Source of the DNA: Tritrichomonas musculus
Lineage: Eukaryota; Parabasalia; Tritrichomonadida; Tritrichomonadidae
Length of the DNA: 64,000 nucleotides
Assembly (NCBI GenBank): GCA_039105265.1
Contig: JAPFFF010000007.1
Location: 2,790,001-2,854,000, forward strand
Reading direction: 5' to 3'
Below the pieces are notes generated by a model. It saw only the letters and a list, made by a program, of their open reading frames with translations, had not been told where the DNA came from and did no database searches. This document shows positions 11,061-22,994 of this stretch, piece after piece. The translations under genes and the position numbers were made by a program. The stretch's first letter is position 1. Each line of letters opens with the position of its first letter.

Positions 11061-12605
11061 TTATAAATCATCTGATTCAATATCTTGACAAAACAACTTA
11101 TTTGGTAGATGTCGTAACTTGGAGCGAAGTACTTTAGCCTTATGACTTAAAACTTTATCATCTGCGTTATCAATAATATCGTCGATAACCTCTATATTGA
11201 CCAATTCAATGGCCCTAATTTCAAATAATCCATCGCATCCATGTTTTTTGCTTTCTTTGATGAGCTTCCTCATTGCAATTATTCCTTGCATCTGAGCGAA
11301 TTCATCTTGTGATTCTATTGCTTCAAATAAAACCTGAATAATTCCATTATTTATCAAAAACTGGATGAAAAGTGATCCTCGAACAGCAGATCCCGAAATT
11401 ATGAATTGAGTTATAAATTCAATCAGTGTGTTTTTCATTTTAAATGAAGAACAATTAAAAAAATTAATAAAATTCCGTAATACTTGATCTTCATATTTTT
11501 CTTTGCCACAAATTGTCTCAAGTACAAATTCAATTGACGATTGTTCAGTTCTCTGAAAATATTGTATTGTTGTTATCATTGATTTCAATGCTCTAAATGC
11601 AGCTAATCTTGTTGATTCTTTATAGATAAATATTCCATCAGGATTTTGACTGGTTGCGATTAAAAAGATTCGTTTATCTAAATTTGATTGAATTTTTGGA
11701 ATTTCAATATCCGGAGAAATATTAATCTTTGAGATTTGATACACCACATTCAAAGCCGGATAAATAATTTTATCTTTTTCATTATTGATCATATCAATAA
11801 CAAACTTATGTAATTGTTTTTGGAAAAATATAATTATAGGAAATGAATTCTGATGATTTGACATCTTTGAAAGTGTCCATATGTTATGATAATAGTTATA
11901 ATAATTTTCATTATTATATTGTCTTGAAATGTAATTGATAATAAATTCTTGGATATCTAGCTGAAGCTCAAAAGATGATATCTCATATAAAAAAATAGAA
12001 AATATACTATTTACTTCATTTTCGTTTAAATTTGCGTCGTTTTGGAGGCTTTGAATTAAAATGTTATTAATTTGAACAATTGATATCTGACTGAAAATTC
12101 TTTTAAATCCTTCATTATTAGGCATATTTGGATCAGAAGAATGAATTTCTTTTGAGCATATGCTTGTGAACATCTGTAACAAGATTGGTGTCAATGTTCC
12201 TGGATGATTTGAAAATATTTCAATGCAACGTAATATTATTGGCGTTTCAAATAATGTTGTTCTGATTTTGCCTTTGAATTGAAGAAGTTTATTCAAAAAA
12301 GTTAGAACAGCAAAGACGACATCATAATTTTCACAGCTTAATAATCCAACAACTGATTTAAAAAGATTATAATCATGAAGTTCATAGTAATCTCCAAATT
12401 TTTCATCGAGTTTTTCTATCTGGTGGGTTAAATCAACTAATTTTGAACAAAAAATTTGAGGACTTTCTGTTGGGTTAACTAAAAAAATTTGTTGATAATG
12501 ATCTCGAAATATTTTTATTTGGTCTGATTGTTCTTTTCCTGTGGAATCAATGAAATATCTCTGTTGATTTAAATCATTTTCATTTGATTCTTTATATTCT
12601 AGCAT
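11061..12605 (-). CDS. Hypothetical ARM/HEAT-like helical repeat protein
   Basis: The frame encodes 514 residues from an ATG, and the whole protein appears alpha-helical. Successive Leu/Ile/Phe-rich helical pairs (for example around residues 85-150 and 300-480, with VLTFLNKLL, FAQMQGIIAMRKLI and LIEFITQFII) fit an armadillo/HEAT superhelix. There is no signal peptide or membrane segment. I cannot assign a family: an assembly chaperone such as the proteasome PSMD5 type has similar length and build, but no diagnostic motif supports it. The gene is divergent from the downstream kinase, with only 181 bp between the two ATGs, so the two probably share a promoter region. Confidence 0.75.
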   Translation of the reverse strand: MLEYKESNENDLNQQRYFIDSTGKEQSDQIKIFRDHYQQIFLVNPTESPQIFCSKLVDLTHQIEKLDEKFGDYYELHDYNLFKSVVGLLSCENYDVVFAVLTFLNKLLQFKGKIRTTLFETPIILRCIEIFSNHPGTLTPILLQMFTSICSKEIHSSDPNMPNNEGFKRIFSQISIVQINNILIQSLQNDANLNENEVNSIFSIFLYEISSFELQLDIQEFIINYISRQYNNENYYNYYHNIWTLSKMSNHQNSFPIIIFFQKQLHKFVIDMINNEKDKIIYPALNVVYQISKINISPDIEIPKIQSNLDKRIFLIATSQNPDGIFIYKESTRLAAFRALKSMITTIQYFQRTEQSSIEFVLETICGKEKYEDQVLRNFINFFNCSSFKMKNTLIEFITQFIISGSAVRGSLFIQFLINNGIIQVLFEAIESQDEFAQMQGIIAMRKLIKESKKHGCDGLFEIRAIELVNIEVIDDIIDNADDKVLSHKAKVLRSKLRHLPNKLFCQDIESDDL

Positions 12606-12786
12606 TGAAAATGGTTCAAAAAGTCAATATAATTCAAAAAATTCTCAGAAAATAAAATAAAATAAATGTCATTATTATCAAGATATAAGTGTAATAATAT
12701 AATTTTCTAATAATAGGGTAAATAGATATTTTATTGAAAAAAATTTTGAGGATGTTTTCAGTTTTTGAGTTAACTCTTCAACTGAA

Positions 12787-14274
12787 ATGAGTGTAATTAT
12801 CAATCCTAACCTTAAAACTTTTGATTATCATGCCGGTAATTCAATTGAAAATTTTTCCCCGCATCCAACTACTATTCTACGTACAGTTGCCATTAATGAT
12901 TATTTAATATCAAAATGGAAGTCATTAAAACAAGAAAATCTTAATTACCAAAAAAGCCAAGAAGAAATACTCACTCTAGAGCTATCAATAAAGTCAAAAA
13001 AGCAACTTTACGATCGTCTAACAAAAGCTGCAAATATTTCAAATAGGCAAAATCACGTCAAAACAACCACAGATATGTTTTCAAAGCATTTCTTGATAGG
13101 AAGGGGTGGATTTGGTCATGTCTATCTAGCAACTGATAAACGAGATAATCATTTGTATGCTCTAAAAGTTGTTCCTAAAATAAAAATAATTCAAAATAAT
13201 CTTATAAGCAGTATACATACAGAAAAGAATGCATTTGCATCACTAGATTCGAATTTTATTCCTAAATTAATATCAACTTTTCAAGATAAAAGAAATTTAT
13301 ACTTTCAAATGGAATTTATACCAGGCGGTGATCTAAGATATATAATGAAAAATTTTACTTTTATTGAACCTCAAATTCGCTTTATAATTGGAGAAATTAT
13401 TTTAGCTCTTGAAGAAGTTCATAAAAAAAATATTGTCCATTTGGATATAAAGCCATCCAATGTTTTGTTTGATGCTGAAGGCCATATCAAGCTAACAGAT
13501 TTTGGAATTTCAGTTTTATTAGAAAATCGAAAAGAAAATTATTACAACATGGTGAATTCAATTTTAAAGGAACAGCTTAATCATGAATCAAAGAATAATA
13601 TTAGAAATACTCAACGAATTAAAGCATTTACCTTATCATATGTGGCGCCTGAAGTCCTTTTATTTGGCCAGCCTTCTGCGAAATCTGATATTTGGTCACT
13701 TGGTGTCATAATGTATGAATTGTTTTATCAAGCTTTTCCTCTTAACCAAGACGAAATTCGAAATATTATTATCAATGGAAAAAATTACCAAGATTATATT
13801 AAATTCCCAAGTACACTTGAAAAGAATATTTCTTGTTCTGCTTATCAATTAATGCGGCAACTCCTTTCACCAATTAATATTCGTCCTTCTCTCGAAAAGA
13901 TTAAGCAATCTCCATTTTTCGATGGATTTGATTTCAACAATCCACGTGGTAATTACTCTCCTCTTGTTCCTTCGATTCCAAAATCCTCAGATCCGTCAAA
14001 ATTTAATTGTGAAGATATATATTCTCAAGATGAAACCCCTGAAATCGAATATTCTGAATGGGCTGAATTAGCTTTTCTTGGATTCACTGTAAATAAAAAA
14101 TTGCCTGGTGTAGAAACGCTAAGCCGAGAAATGAGAAGTGAATCCTTATTTAATAGTAATAATGTTAATTCTATTTCTACCCAATCAGTTGAAACTTCAC
14201 CAAATATAACTTCTGATAATTCGAATCCAATTTCACCAACAGATATTGATAATGGAAGTTTTATATGTCCTTAA
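12787..14274 (+). CDS. AGC-family serine/threonine kinase, NDR/LATS-like
   Basis: The 495-residue protein has an N-terminal helical segment (~50-95), as in NDR kinases, then a kinase domain from ~100 to 380. Visible motifs are the glycine loop GRGGFGHV (~104), the ATP lysine in YALKVVPK, EFIPGGDL, the catalytic loop HLDIKPSN (HLD replacing HRD), TDFGIS, and YVAPEVLL. There is an insertion of about 40 residues between DFG and APE, a hallmark of NDR/LATS/MAST-type AGC kinases. The C-terminal tail carries PLVPSIP and ends in a hydrophobic motif, AFLGFT, comparable to the NDR FxxYT site that an upstream kinase phosphorylates. NDR kinases act with Mob proteins in polarity, division and flagellar morphogenesis; that role is inferred here. 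The start is the first ATG after stop-rich DNA. Confidence 0.9.
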   Translation: MSVIINPNLKTFDYHAGNSIENFSPHPTTILRTVAINDYLISKWKSLKQENLNYQKSQEEILTLELSIKSKKQLYDRLTKAANISNRQNHVKTTTDMFSKHFLIGRGGFGHVYLATDKRDNHLYALKVVPKIKIIQNNLISSIHTEKNAFASLDSNFIPKLISTFQDKRNLYFQMEFIPGGDLRYIMKNFTFIEPQIRFIIGEIILALEEVHKKNIVHLDIKPSNVLFDAEGHIKLTDFGISVLLENRKENYYNMVNSILKEQLNHESKNNIRNTQRIKAFTLSYVAPEVLLFGQPSAKSDIWSLGVIMYELFYQAFPLNQDEIRNIIINGKNYQDYIKFPSTLEKNISCSAYQLMRQLLSPINIRPSLEKIKQSPFFDGFDFNNPRGNYSPLVPSIPKSSDPSKFNCEDIYSQDETPEIEYSEWAELAFLGFTVNKKLPGVETLSREMRSESLFNSNNVNSISTQSVETSPNITSDNSNPISPTDIDNGSFICP

Positions 14275-14575
14275 TTTTTTAGTTTCTATGCATTTTAAAA
14301 GAAATATGCATAATTACATTTTCTTGTTTTCAATATATTAAATTAATTAAATCATGATTATTTTCAAATTAATATTTATTAAGATTTTTTATAATTCCTC
14401 TCGCTTCCTAAATAAAATTAGAGAAGAAATCATTCTCGTGTATAAGCAATAAATAAGGTTTTGCAAGTTTTCATTCATTGAATAAATCACTTTGCAAATC
14501 TGCAATTGCTTTCAATCTCATAATTTTTCTGTGTCTCTTAAAAAGTTGTATGTTTCAATTCATTCTTGAAAAAAA
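14275..14575. other. Short intergenic spacer
   Basis: This 301-bp AT-rich spacer between two genes on the same strand should hold the terminator of the kinase and the promoter of the bromodomain gene. Apart from the initiator-like motif near its right end, nothing is recognisable. Confidence 0.6.
14560..14564 (+). promoter_or_regulatory. Initiator-like element (TCATT) of the bromodomain gene
   Basis: TCATT matches the trichomonad initiator TCA(+1)Y(T/A). The presumed +1 A at 14562 lies 14 nt before the ATG, the usual very short leader in these protists. In DNA this AT-rich the motif can occur by chance. Confidence 0.4.
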
Positions 14576-15220
14576 ATGGGGGATAATCTTCCCCCTCAAT
14601 GCTTGAAAATTACCACAGATTTTATTGATGATAAGCTTTCACTTCTCTTTAAAGATCCATTTCATCCAGATAAGGAAATACAGGACGAGTATTACTCAAT
14701 TATTAAAAAGCCAATGGACCTTTCTACAGTTATGCGTAAACTCAAGGAAAATGCGTATATAAGCATAGGAGATTGGTCAGATGATATGAATTTAATATTT
14801 GATAATGCTATTAAATATAACGGAGAATCATCTTTAGTTGGTAGTATTGCATTATATTTAAAACAAAAGTTTGAGAAAAAAAAGAAAAGTATTGAGAATT
14901 TAAATTCTCGTAATTATGAAGATCAAATAATAGCTTACACTCGCGAATTAAATCAAACTTTACTCAAGCCGCCCGATTCACTCTCAGTAGAAATCGACAC
15001 GCAAGCATCAATTAACAGATTAAATAATTTCACTATATCTCAATTTGAACAAATTAAAGATAAACTCAATTTTCTAATTCAAGAAAATAAAAAAGATCAA
15101 ATAATCAGTGATCTAAAAAATACGGGTGTTGATTTTGATCCTAATGCTGATCAACAAATTGATTTTGCAAAACTTAGTAGGAATTCTCTTCTCGCGCTTG
15201 AAAAATCTTGTAACAAATAA
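14576..15220 (+). CDS. Bromodomain protein
   Basis: The 214-residue protein carries one bromodomain at about residues 8-105. Diagnostic parts are DPFHPDKEIQDEYYSIIKKPMDLSTV, quoted here as DEYYSIIKKPMDLSTV, corresponding to the ZA loop with its PMDL segment, then MNLIFDNAIKYNGESS, which holds the conserved Tyr-Asn that hydrogen-bonds acetyl-lysine. A lysine cluster (KFEKKKKSIE) follows. The second half is helical and charged, with no second bromodomain and no ET or acetyltransferase domain. It probably reads acetylated histones in the nucleus. Single-bromodomain proteins of this size are common in trichomonads and are compact compared with animal BET proteins. Confidence 0.92.
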   Translation: MGDNLPPQCLKITTDFIDDKLSLLFKDPFHPDKEIQDEYYSIIKKPMDLSTVMRKLKENAYISIGDWSDDMNLIFDNAIKYNGESSLVGSIALYLKQKFEKKKKSIENLNSRNYEDQIIAYTRELNQTLLKPPDSLSVEIDTQASINRLNNFTISQFEQIKDKLNFLIQENKKDQIISDLKNTGVDFDPNADQQIDFAKLSRNSLLALEKSCNK

Positions 15221-15537
15221 TCATATTAAATAATTAAAGTACATGATAATTTGTTTTAAAGGTGTTTATCACTATTATTCTGATCCTCTTTTTGATTTTT
15301 TGAAACAATTTTGATAAAAAAAAAAAAAAAGTATTTATAATTTCAAGTAAAATGTATCGTTATATTTATGTATATACTCTTCTTTTTATTTATCTATTCT
15401 ATAATGCTAATTTGATTATTTTCAGAAAGAATTCTAAATATCTTTGTTTTGATACGAATGAGTATATAGTCATATAAGGAGCGAAAATTTAATAATAATA
15501 ACAAATATAAAATTAATAACAAATAAAGAAGACAAGA
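15221..15537. other. Convergent intergenic spacer
   Basis: This 317-bp AT-rich region lies between the 3' ends of the bromodomain and phosphatase genes. It includes an A-rich run near 15,320. No other element is visible. Confidence 0.6.
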
Positions 15538-16536
15538 TTAATATACAAAATTCGTCAAATTTTCCCAAGGAGATTCCTTTGGTGGAGCAGATTTAAATTT
15601 GATTAGATGTCTCTTTAGATTTTCATCCAAAACAAGAATTCCTGCTTTATTTCCAACTCTTGGTTCATAATTTGGAGAACTGAAAACAGTTAAAACCTTT
15701 TCATGTTGGCAATATTCATAACCTTCTTTCATCATTTGGTGAGCTCGAACAACAAGAGAAAAGTTATTTTTTTCAAGGAATTTGTTTGTAATAAGTCCTC
15801 CAAATCTAACGCCTGCTTTTCTCTGAGACTCGGCAATAGAAATATCTTCATCAATCGGATCATTCCATAAAAGTTCGCAAAATAGTCCAGAAACAGGAAT
15901 TTCTGTAAAACGATCAATTTTTTCTATAGAAGAAATATCAATTCCTTCTGGAGATAAACCACCATGTATACAAAAAATTGAATTATTTATAACAGCTCCG
16001 AGAGGGAAAGAATTGAAAAGAGGTTCAAACTCGTTGTACAAAGCTTCAGATCTATATTTGACTTGCATTTCACGTTCAAATCCATAAATTTGAGTTATAC
16101 TCATTGATTCATGATTGCCACGAATCATATAAAATGAATCTGGATATTTAATTTTGAAAATACATAATAGCATAATCACTTCAACACTTTTAGGTCCTCT
16201 ATCAACATAATCACCCAAAAAAAGGTAGCGCGTATATGGAGGGAGCCCTGATATCTTAAATATTTCTAGCATATCTTCAAAATGACCGTGGATATCACCG
16301 CATACTGTGAATGGTGCTGTTAAGCGAAGAATATTTGGCTCTGACTTCAGTATTTTTGTGGCTTCATGTAAGACAAATCTCATTTCAACAGGAGTTGGAA
16401 GTTCTCCATTCCAAAATTTTTCGATTAAATAATCAACAGGATCATTTGATTCTGGAAGTGAGTCATTTGAAGGCATCGAAGCTAATATTGAAGGATGCCA
16501 TAATTGATCAACTTGAGCTCGCCATTTTTCACTCAT
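15538..16536 (-). CDS. PPP-family serine/threonine protein phosphatase (PP1/PP2A-like)
   Basis: The 332-residue protein is full length for a PPP catalytic subunit. All metal-binding signatures are present: GDIHGH (~88), GDYVDRGPKS (~116), RGNHES (~149), IHGGLSPE (~198), RAHQMM (~265) and FSSPNY near the end. These ligands hold the two catalytic metal ions that activate water to hydrolyse phospho-Ser/Thr. About 50 N-terminal residues precede the core. The C-terminus ends LTNFVY and lacks the PP2A DYFL tail, so PP1-like or a lineage-specific PPP is more likely than PP2A. No calcineurin-type calmodulin-binding tail is present. The ATG at 16536 is preceded by an initiator-like TCATA. Confidence 0.95.
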   Translation of the reverse strand: MSEKWRAQVDQLWHPSILASMPSNDSLPESNDPVDYLIEKFWNGELPTPVEMRFVLHEATKILKSEPNILRLTAPFTVCGDIHGHFEDMLEIFKISGLPPYTRYLFLGDYVDRGPKSVEVIMLLCIFKIKYPDSFYMIRGNHESMSITQIYGFEREMQVKYRSEALYNEFEPLFNSFPLGAVINNSIFCIHGGLSPEGIDISSIEKIDRFTEIPVSGLFCELLWNDPIDEDISIAESQRKAGVRFGGLITNKFLEKNNFSLVVRAHQMMKEGYEYCQHEKVLTVFSSPNYEPRVGNKAGILVLDENLKRHLIKFKSAPPKESPWENLTNFVY

Positions 16537-17052
16537 TTATTATTATGAATAAATAAATTTTTTCTATCGTTAAAAAAATGATTTTAGATCGATATCTCAG
16601 TAAAAAATTAATATTAAATAGATTAAATCATATTTTTTGTTTTAATATTTAATTATCAAAAATATAATAATAATAATGTATAAATCAAAATGAAAATAAT
16701 AATTGAATTTTTCTAATTGATTTATAATTCAATTTGCAGGTCATCTTAAAATCAGTTGCTTCAAAAAAATGATAATATACTAAAGACAGATACAAAATTT
16801 GCAAATTCTCAAAAAAAAAAAAGTTATAAGTACTATTATATGTTGCAATAACTCAAATTATAAATTAATGCATAAATATGATAATGATAAACTTATCTAG
16901 AATGTTGAAAACAAAAAAATTGCATTTAATACAAAGATCTGTTAGTATAACGAATCTAAAACTTTTTAATAATCTTTATTCAAAAAGTGAAAATATCTTT
17001 ATTCAAAAAGTGAAGAAATTTAGAAACTAGGACAGAATTAGATTTCTTTTTC
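16537..17052. other. Divergent intergenic region with a 20-bp direct repeat
   Basis: This 516-bp region lies between the divergent phosphatase and CDK genes and should carry both promoters. A 20-bp sequence beginning ATCTTTATTC is repeated exactly at 16972-16991 and 16995-17014, about 40-80 bp before the CDK start. The repeat could bind a regulator or be a simple local duplication. Confidence 0.55.
16544..16548 (-). promoter_or_regulatory. Initiator-like element (TCATA) of the phosphatase gene
   Basis: Read on the minus strand, TCATA fits TCA(+1)Y(T/A). Its +1 A (16546) is 10 nt from the ATG, the usual trichomonad spacing. Confidence 0.4.
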
Positions 17053-17976
17053 ATGTCATATGAAATACTTAATACCATCGGTCAAGGTACATATGGTGTT
17101 GTTTACAGAGCACAGAATTCGCAAAATAAAGAAATTGTGGCTTTAAAATTGATTAAATTTGAAAATCGCCAAGATGGATTACCAAATACGGCAATCCGTG
17201 AAATAGCGCTTTTGAAAGAGCTTAAGCATCCTTGTGTTATTCAATTATATGATGTTATCCATTCACAGCATCAGCTCACACTTATATTCGAATATTGTGA
17301 ATGGGATCTAAATCGATATATGCAAAATTATCTTACTCATCATAATAATGAGCAATCTCTTAATGTGAATCAAGTTATTTCTTTATCGCACCAATTACTT
17401 TCAGCACTGGCCTACATTCATCAAAATAGTATCATTCACCGTGATGTAAAACCTCAAAATTTATTAATTAATAGAAATCTTGAGCTGAAACTCGCTGATT
17501 TCGGTCTTGCTCGATCTACTTATATTCCAGTTGATCCAAATTCTATTTCGACAGAAGTCGTAACTCAGTGGTATCGTCCACCTGAAATACTTCTTGATAT
17601 TCATAATTATTCATTCCCTGTAGATATATGGAGTGCAGGATGCGTTATAGTTGAGATGTTAACTGGTCAGCCGCTATTTCCATGCAATAATAATGAAGAA
17701 ATGTTGAACGTTGTTTGCCAACTTTTTGGATATGAAAAAATGGTTGAAGCTTTCCCTGATCATATTAATCAGCTCGAACCGTCAAAAGATGAGAAAGGAA
17801 TAGAACTCACAAATTATTTGCAAGGATATGATCCTAGACTTGTTAACTTGGCTTCAAAACTGCTTGAACCAGATCCAACAAAGAGAATAACAGCCGAAAT
17901 GGCGCTTAAACATTCAGTTTTTCATAATTTAAGCAGCTATAAAATGAATGAAAAAAACTTACAAAAGCATGTTTGA
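17053..17976 (+). CDS. Cyclin-dependent kinase (CDK1/CDK5-like)
   Basis: The 307-residue protein is almost entirely kinase domain, the normal CDK size. The glycine loop IGQGTYGVV keeps the Thr-Tyr pair that Wee1-type kinases phosphorylate. The cyclin-binding helix reads PNTAIRE, a PSTAIRE variant. The catalytic loop is HRDVKPQN, the magnesium motif DFGLA, and the activation segment TEVVTQWYRPPEILL includes the CAK-target Thr. The C-lobe continues to residue ~295 (DPTKRITAEMALKH). It should need a cyclin partner and act in cell-cycle control. The variant cyclin helix leaves the exact CDK subtype open. Confidence 0.95.
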   Translation: MSYEILNTIGQGTYGVVYRAQNSQNKEIVALKLIKFENRQDGLPNTAIREIALLKELKHPCVIQLYDVIHSQHQLTLIFEYCEWDLNRYMQNYLTHHNNEQSLNVNQVISLSHQLLSALAYIHQNSIIHRDVKPQNLLINRNLELKLADFGLARSTYIPVDPNSISTEVVTQWYRPPEILLDIHNYSFPVDIWSAGCVIVEMLTGQPLFPCNNNEEMLNVVCQLFGYEKMVEAFPDHINQLEPSKDEKGIELTNYLQGYDPRLVNLASKLLEPDPTKRITAEMALKHSVFHNLSSYKMNEKNLQKHV

Positions 17977-18423
17977 ATAATTTTGTATATGCTATTTGTA
18001 ATATAATGTTTGAATTTCTTTAATTATGTTTGAAACTAAATCTAATAATATTTTTATTCTATCATATTATTTAAAAAAAAAAAAAAAAGATGTCCCGATT
18101 AAGATTTACCTGTAATACTTGTTTTGATGTGGTTTATAACTATTTTTAGGTTTGAATGATAATATTTTCAGATATTTTAAAATCTAAAGCTATTATTGGT
18201 AGTGAAAATAGATTTTAATATGAAAAATGCTTCTGAGATTTCCTTTTCAAGATTTAATAGGAATGAATATTTATCGGTTATTTATTATAAAATAAAAAGT
18301 GTCTCAAATGATATTCTAAATAAAATAGAATGTATTCATGCTATATAAAAAATTAAAATTTTGATAAGTTTGTTCTATTTCAAGTTATTGTTATATTTCT
18401 GGTATCAAATTTAAAAAATTATA
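17977..18423. other. Intergenic spacer
   Basis: This 447-bp AT-rich spacer lies between two plus-strand genes and includes an A-run near 18,073-18,088. No gene or repeat is recognised. Confidence 0.6.
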
Positions 18424-19023
18424 ATGGAGTTTTTAGAGTCATATAAAAGTATCAAAATGATGCTATTGAATGAATCAGATGATCAAAAAGAATTACAAAA
18501 AGCTAGGGTTCAAATTGGAAAAGCCATTTGTCTAACTTATGAAGTTATAACATTATTTTCTAATATTTCTTTTCTTTCTGAAGGAATTTGGCTTGCTGCT
18601 GTGGGAGACTCGCAAATGAAATATTCTAAAATGCTTTTTATCTCTGTTTTCCTTTTAGTTTATATCTTTCCTTCAATTGTTCCTAAAAAAGTCAAAAGAA
18701 CAGCGAATCTTGCATTAATATTTATATCAGATATCTTAATTTTATTATATTCTTTAAATTATCTTGGAAAATCTTATCAAGAAAACGCACAGTTACTTCT
18801 CAAAAAAATATTTGACGAAAATAAGGAAACTACTTTAATAAATCAGTTTAATCTTCAATATGAACTTCAAATTCATACAACAACATTAGAAATGGTTATC
18901 GAAGGGTATGTTTTTGATAGAACAATGAAAATGTCCTTACTCAATATATTATTAATTATTGTTGTAACAGCCTTTCAGATTTATTACAACTATATTACAA
19001 GACCAAAGAAGAAAACACAATAG
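18424..19023 (+). CDS. Small multi-pass membrane protein with C-terminal KKxx signal
   Basis: The 199-residue protein has three clear hydrophobic segments, at about 68-88 (MLFISVFLLVYIFPSIV), 97-117 (LALIFISDILILLYSLNYL) and 170-192 (LLNILLIIVVTAFQIYY), and a weaker one near 38-58. The last residues are RPKKKTQ, which places lysines at positions -3 and -4. That is a canonical dilysine KKxx signal for COPI-dependent retrieval to the endoplasmic reticulum, provided the C-terminus is cytosolic. I recognise no family. It is most likely an ER or early secretory membrane protein. Its ATG is the first in the frame. Confidence 0.75.
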   Translation: MEFLESYKSIKMMLLNESDDQKELQKARVQIGKAICLTYEVITLFSNISFLSEGIWLAAVGDSQMKYSKMLFISVFLLVYIFPSIVPKKVKRTANLALIFISDILILLYSLNYLGKSYQENAQLLLKKIFDENKETTLINQFNLQYELQIHTTTLEMVIEGYVFDRTMKMSLLNILLIIVVTAFQIYYNYITRPKKKTQ

Positions 19024-19137
19024 TTTGTTTAAAGATAAATTTATATTTCTTAGAATAAAATCAATTATCATATTAAAAAAAAATAAAAATTATTTTATTT
19101 TCTATATTTATTTATTTCCCGTCATAAAAATAGATTT

Positions 19138-21453
<2,316 letters not shown>

Positions 21454-22302
21454 TTATTTCTTTTTTGGGGTCATTGTAGATTTTGGCCTTGACACAGCCT
21501 TCTTTGTTTTATTTGTAACGGTTGTATTTTGCTCTTTATCAGTTCCTTGATGTAATTTTCTTGGTGATGACTTCCGATTTAATCTTTCCCAAGTTCGAGG
21601 AGAAAATTTTCTTGAAGTCCTTGTAGATGCAATTTCTCGAGCTCTTTTAACTTTTAATTGTTTTAATTTTTTTTGAAGCTGTTCAATCTCTATATTTTTT
21701 TGATTTTGTAGATCCATATAATCTGCACTAAGCATTGACTTTTTTTGTTCAAGGCTTACTATTGAATGGCTTGCATTGATTTCATCAAGCATTCCTTTCA
21801 GTTTTTCATTTTCTTTGTATAAACGGCGAACAGATAGCATTAGTTCGTCATTAGTAAAAGGTGTATACGCAAGTGGAAGAGGATAACGAATTTTATCAAA
21901 GTCAGAAATTTGAGTTATAATTAAAAATATTTTATCTTCATAAATGATGTCACTTTGTGAATTTGGTGGTGATTTCGGAGACTTGATCAAAGGAGCAGAA
22001 AATGCAACCATATTTTGTAACTCTGTTGCTGTGTATATATCTATTGTCAAAGCTGGGCTCGTATCTGTGTTTTGGCAAGCCATTAAAAGAATTTGCCAGA
22101 AGATAGGGAGTCTCTTAAATGCACCGCTTTTTACTGTTATTTCTTCAATATATGCTGCTGTAAATTCGCCAGCATATCTAAGTGTAAAATCTTCGCTAAT
22201 TATCTGAAGTGAAAAAGAGTTTGCCGTTGAATACTGTGCATATAAGCGATATTTCCTTTGATTTGACTCTAGTACTACATTGATTTCATTTTCAATCGAC
22301 AT
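21454..22302 (-). CDS. CCDC61: CCDC61/VFL3-like basal body protein
   Basis: I recognise the N-terminal XRCC4-like head of CCDC61 (VFL3). YAGEFTAAYIEEITVKSG with the following AFKRLPIFW matches the family GEFxxxFIExxTxKTGxFKxFxxF block. IYTATELQNM and FDKIRYPLPLAYT match the family YTDLExLR and FDRIHYPLPLPY blocks. The head spans ~1-150, a coiled coil ~155-225, and a basic Ser/Arg/Lys-rich tail follows. CCDC61 dimerises through the coiled coil, binds microtubules and helps build basal bodies and their rootlet fibres, which fits a multiflagellate cell. The first ATG is at 22302 (282 residues); the open frame extends 12 nt further upstream only through a TTG. The assignment rests on remembered family blocks, not an alignment. 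Confidence 0.85.
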   Translation of the reverse strand: MSIENEINVVLESNQRKYRLYAQYSTANSFSLQIISEDFTLRYAGEFTAAYIEEITVKSGAFKRLPIFWQILLMACQNTDTSPALTIDIYTATELQNMVAFSAPLIKSPKSPPNSQSDIIYEDKIFLIITQISDFDKIRYPLPLAYTPFTNDELMLSVRRLYKENEKLKGMLDEINASHSIVSLEQKKSMLSADYMDLQNQKNIEIEQLQKKLKQLKVKRAREIASTRTSRKFSPRTWERLNRKSSPRKLHQGTDKEQNTTVTNKTKKAVSRPKSTMTPKKK

Positions 22303-22994
22303 GAATTTCAACAATTTTATTAAAATTCGTTACAATTTTATGTTTTTTTTTTTTTTTCTATTCATATACTAATAATAACTTATTCTTAATGAATTTTTTA
22401 TCATGATATGGAATCTTCATATGATCCATTCTCGAATAATAGAAAAAGATTCTGAGTGAACTAGTAATAAAAAAAATCAATATTGGATAAATGAAATTAT
22501 TTGATTAGAATATAAATTTTAATATTTGAATGATAACAAACTCAAGTGTATTATTTAAACCAGGAAATGCACAGAAATGAAATCGAATTCAAATTTTTCA
22601 TTAAGATTGATTAAATTAACAATTTAAAACAAGATTCTCATCATTTAATTCTCTTTGGTTATTTTTTTCACAATCTCTATAATTTCGATTCTAGTAACCA
22701 ATATATCATATAAAAGAAAAGTGAATTCTGTATTCATTATTTTATAAAACAGTTGGATAACATTCACTGTTGATTATTATAGATCAAATTTGGTTTACAT
22801 TATAAATTTGATGTTTTTTTTATCGATATGATCATCTAGAAAAATCTTTATGTTTATATATTTGGGTTATTTTAATCTCTTTAAGCTAACTGTTGTTTTA
22901 TTACTTAAATGAACTTCCTTTGATTTATTGGGTTCCCACAAAAAAAAAATGAAGTTCATTTTATCGACCGTTAAAATATGTATATATAAAATTA
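22303..22994. other. Divergent intergenic region
   Basis: This 692-bp AT-rich region separates the divergent CCDC61-like and helicase genes and should hold both promoters. A TCATT initiator-like motif sits at 22956-22960, 37 nt before the helicase ATG, and a T-run at 22343-22357. No other gene is visible. Confidence 0.55.
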
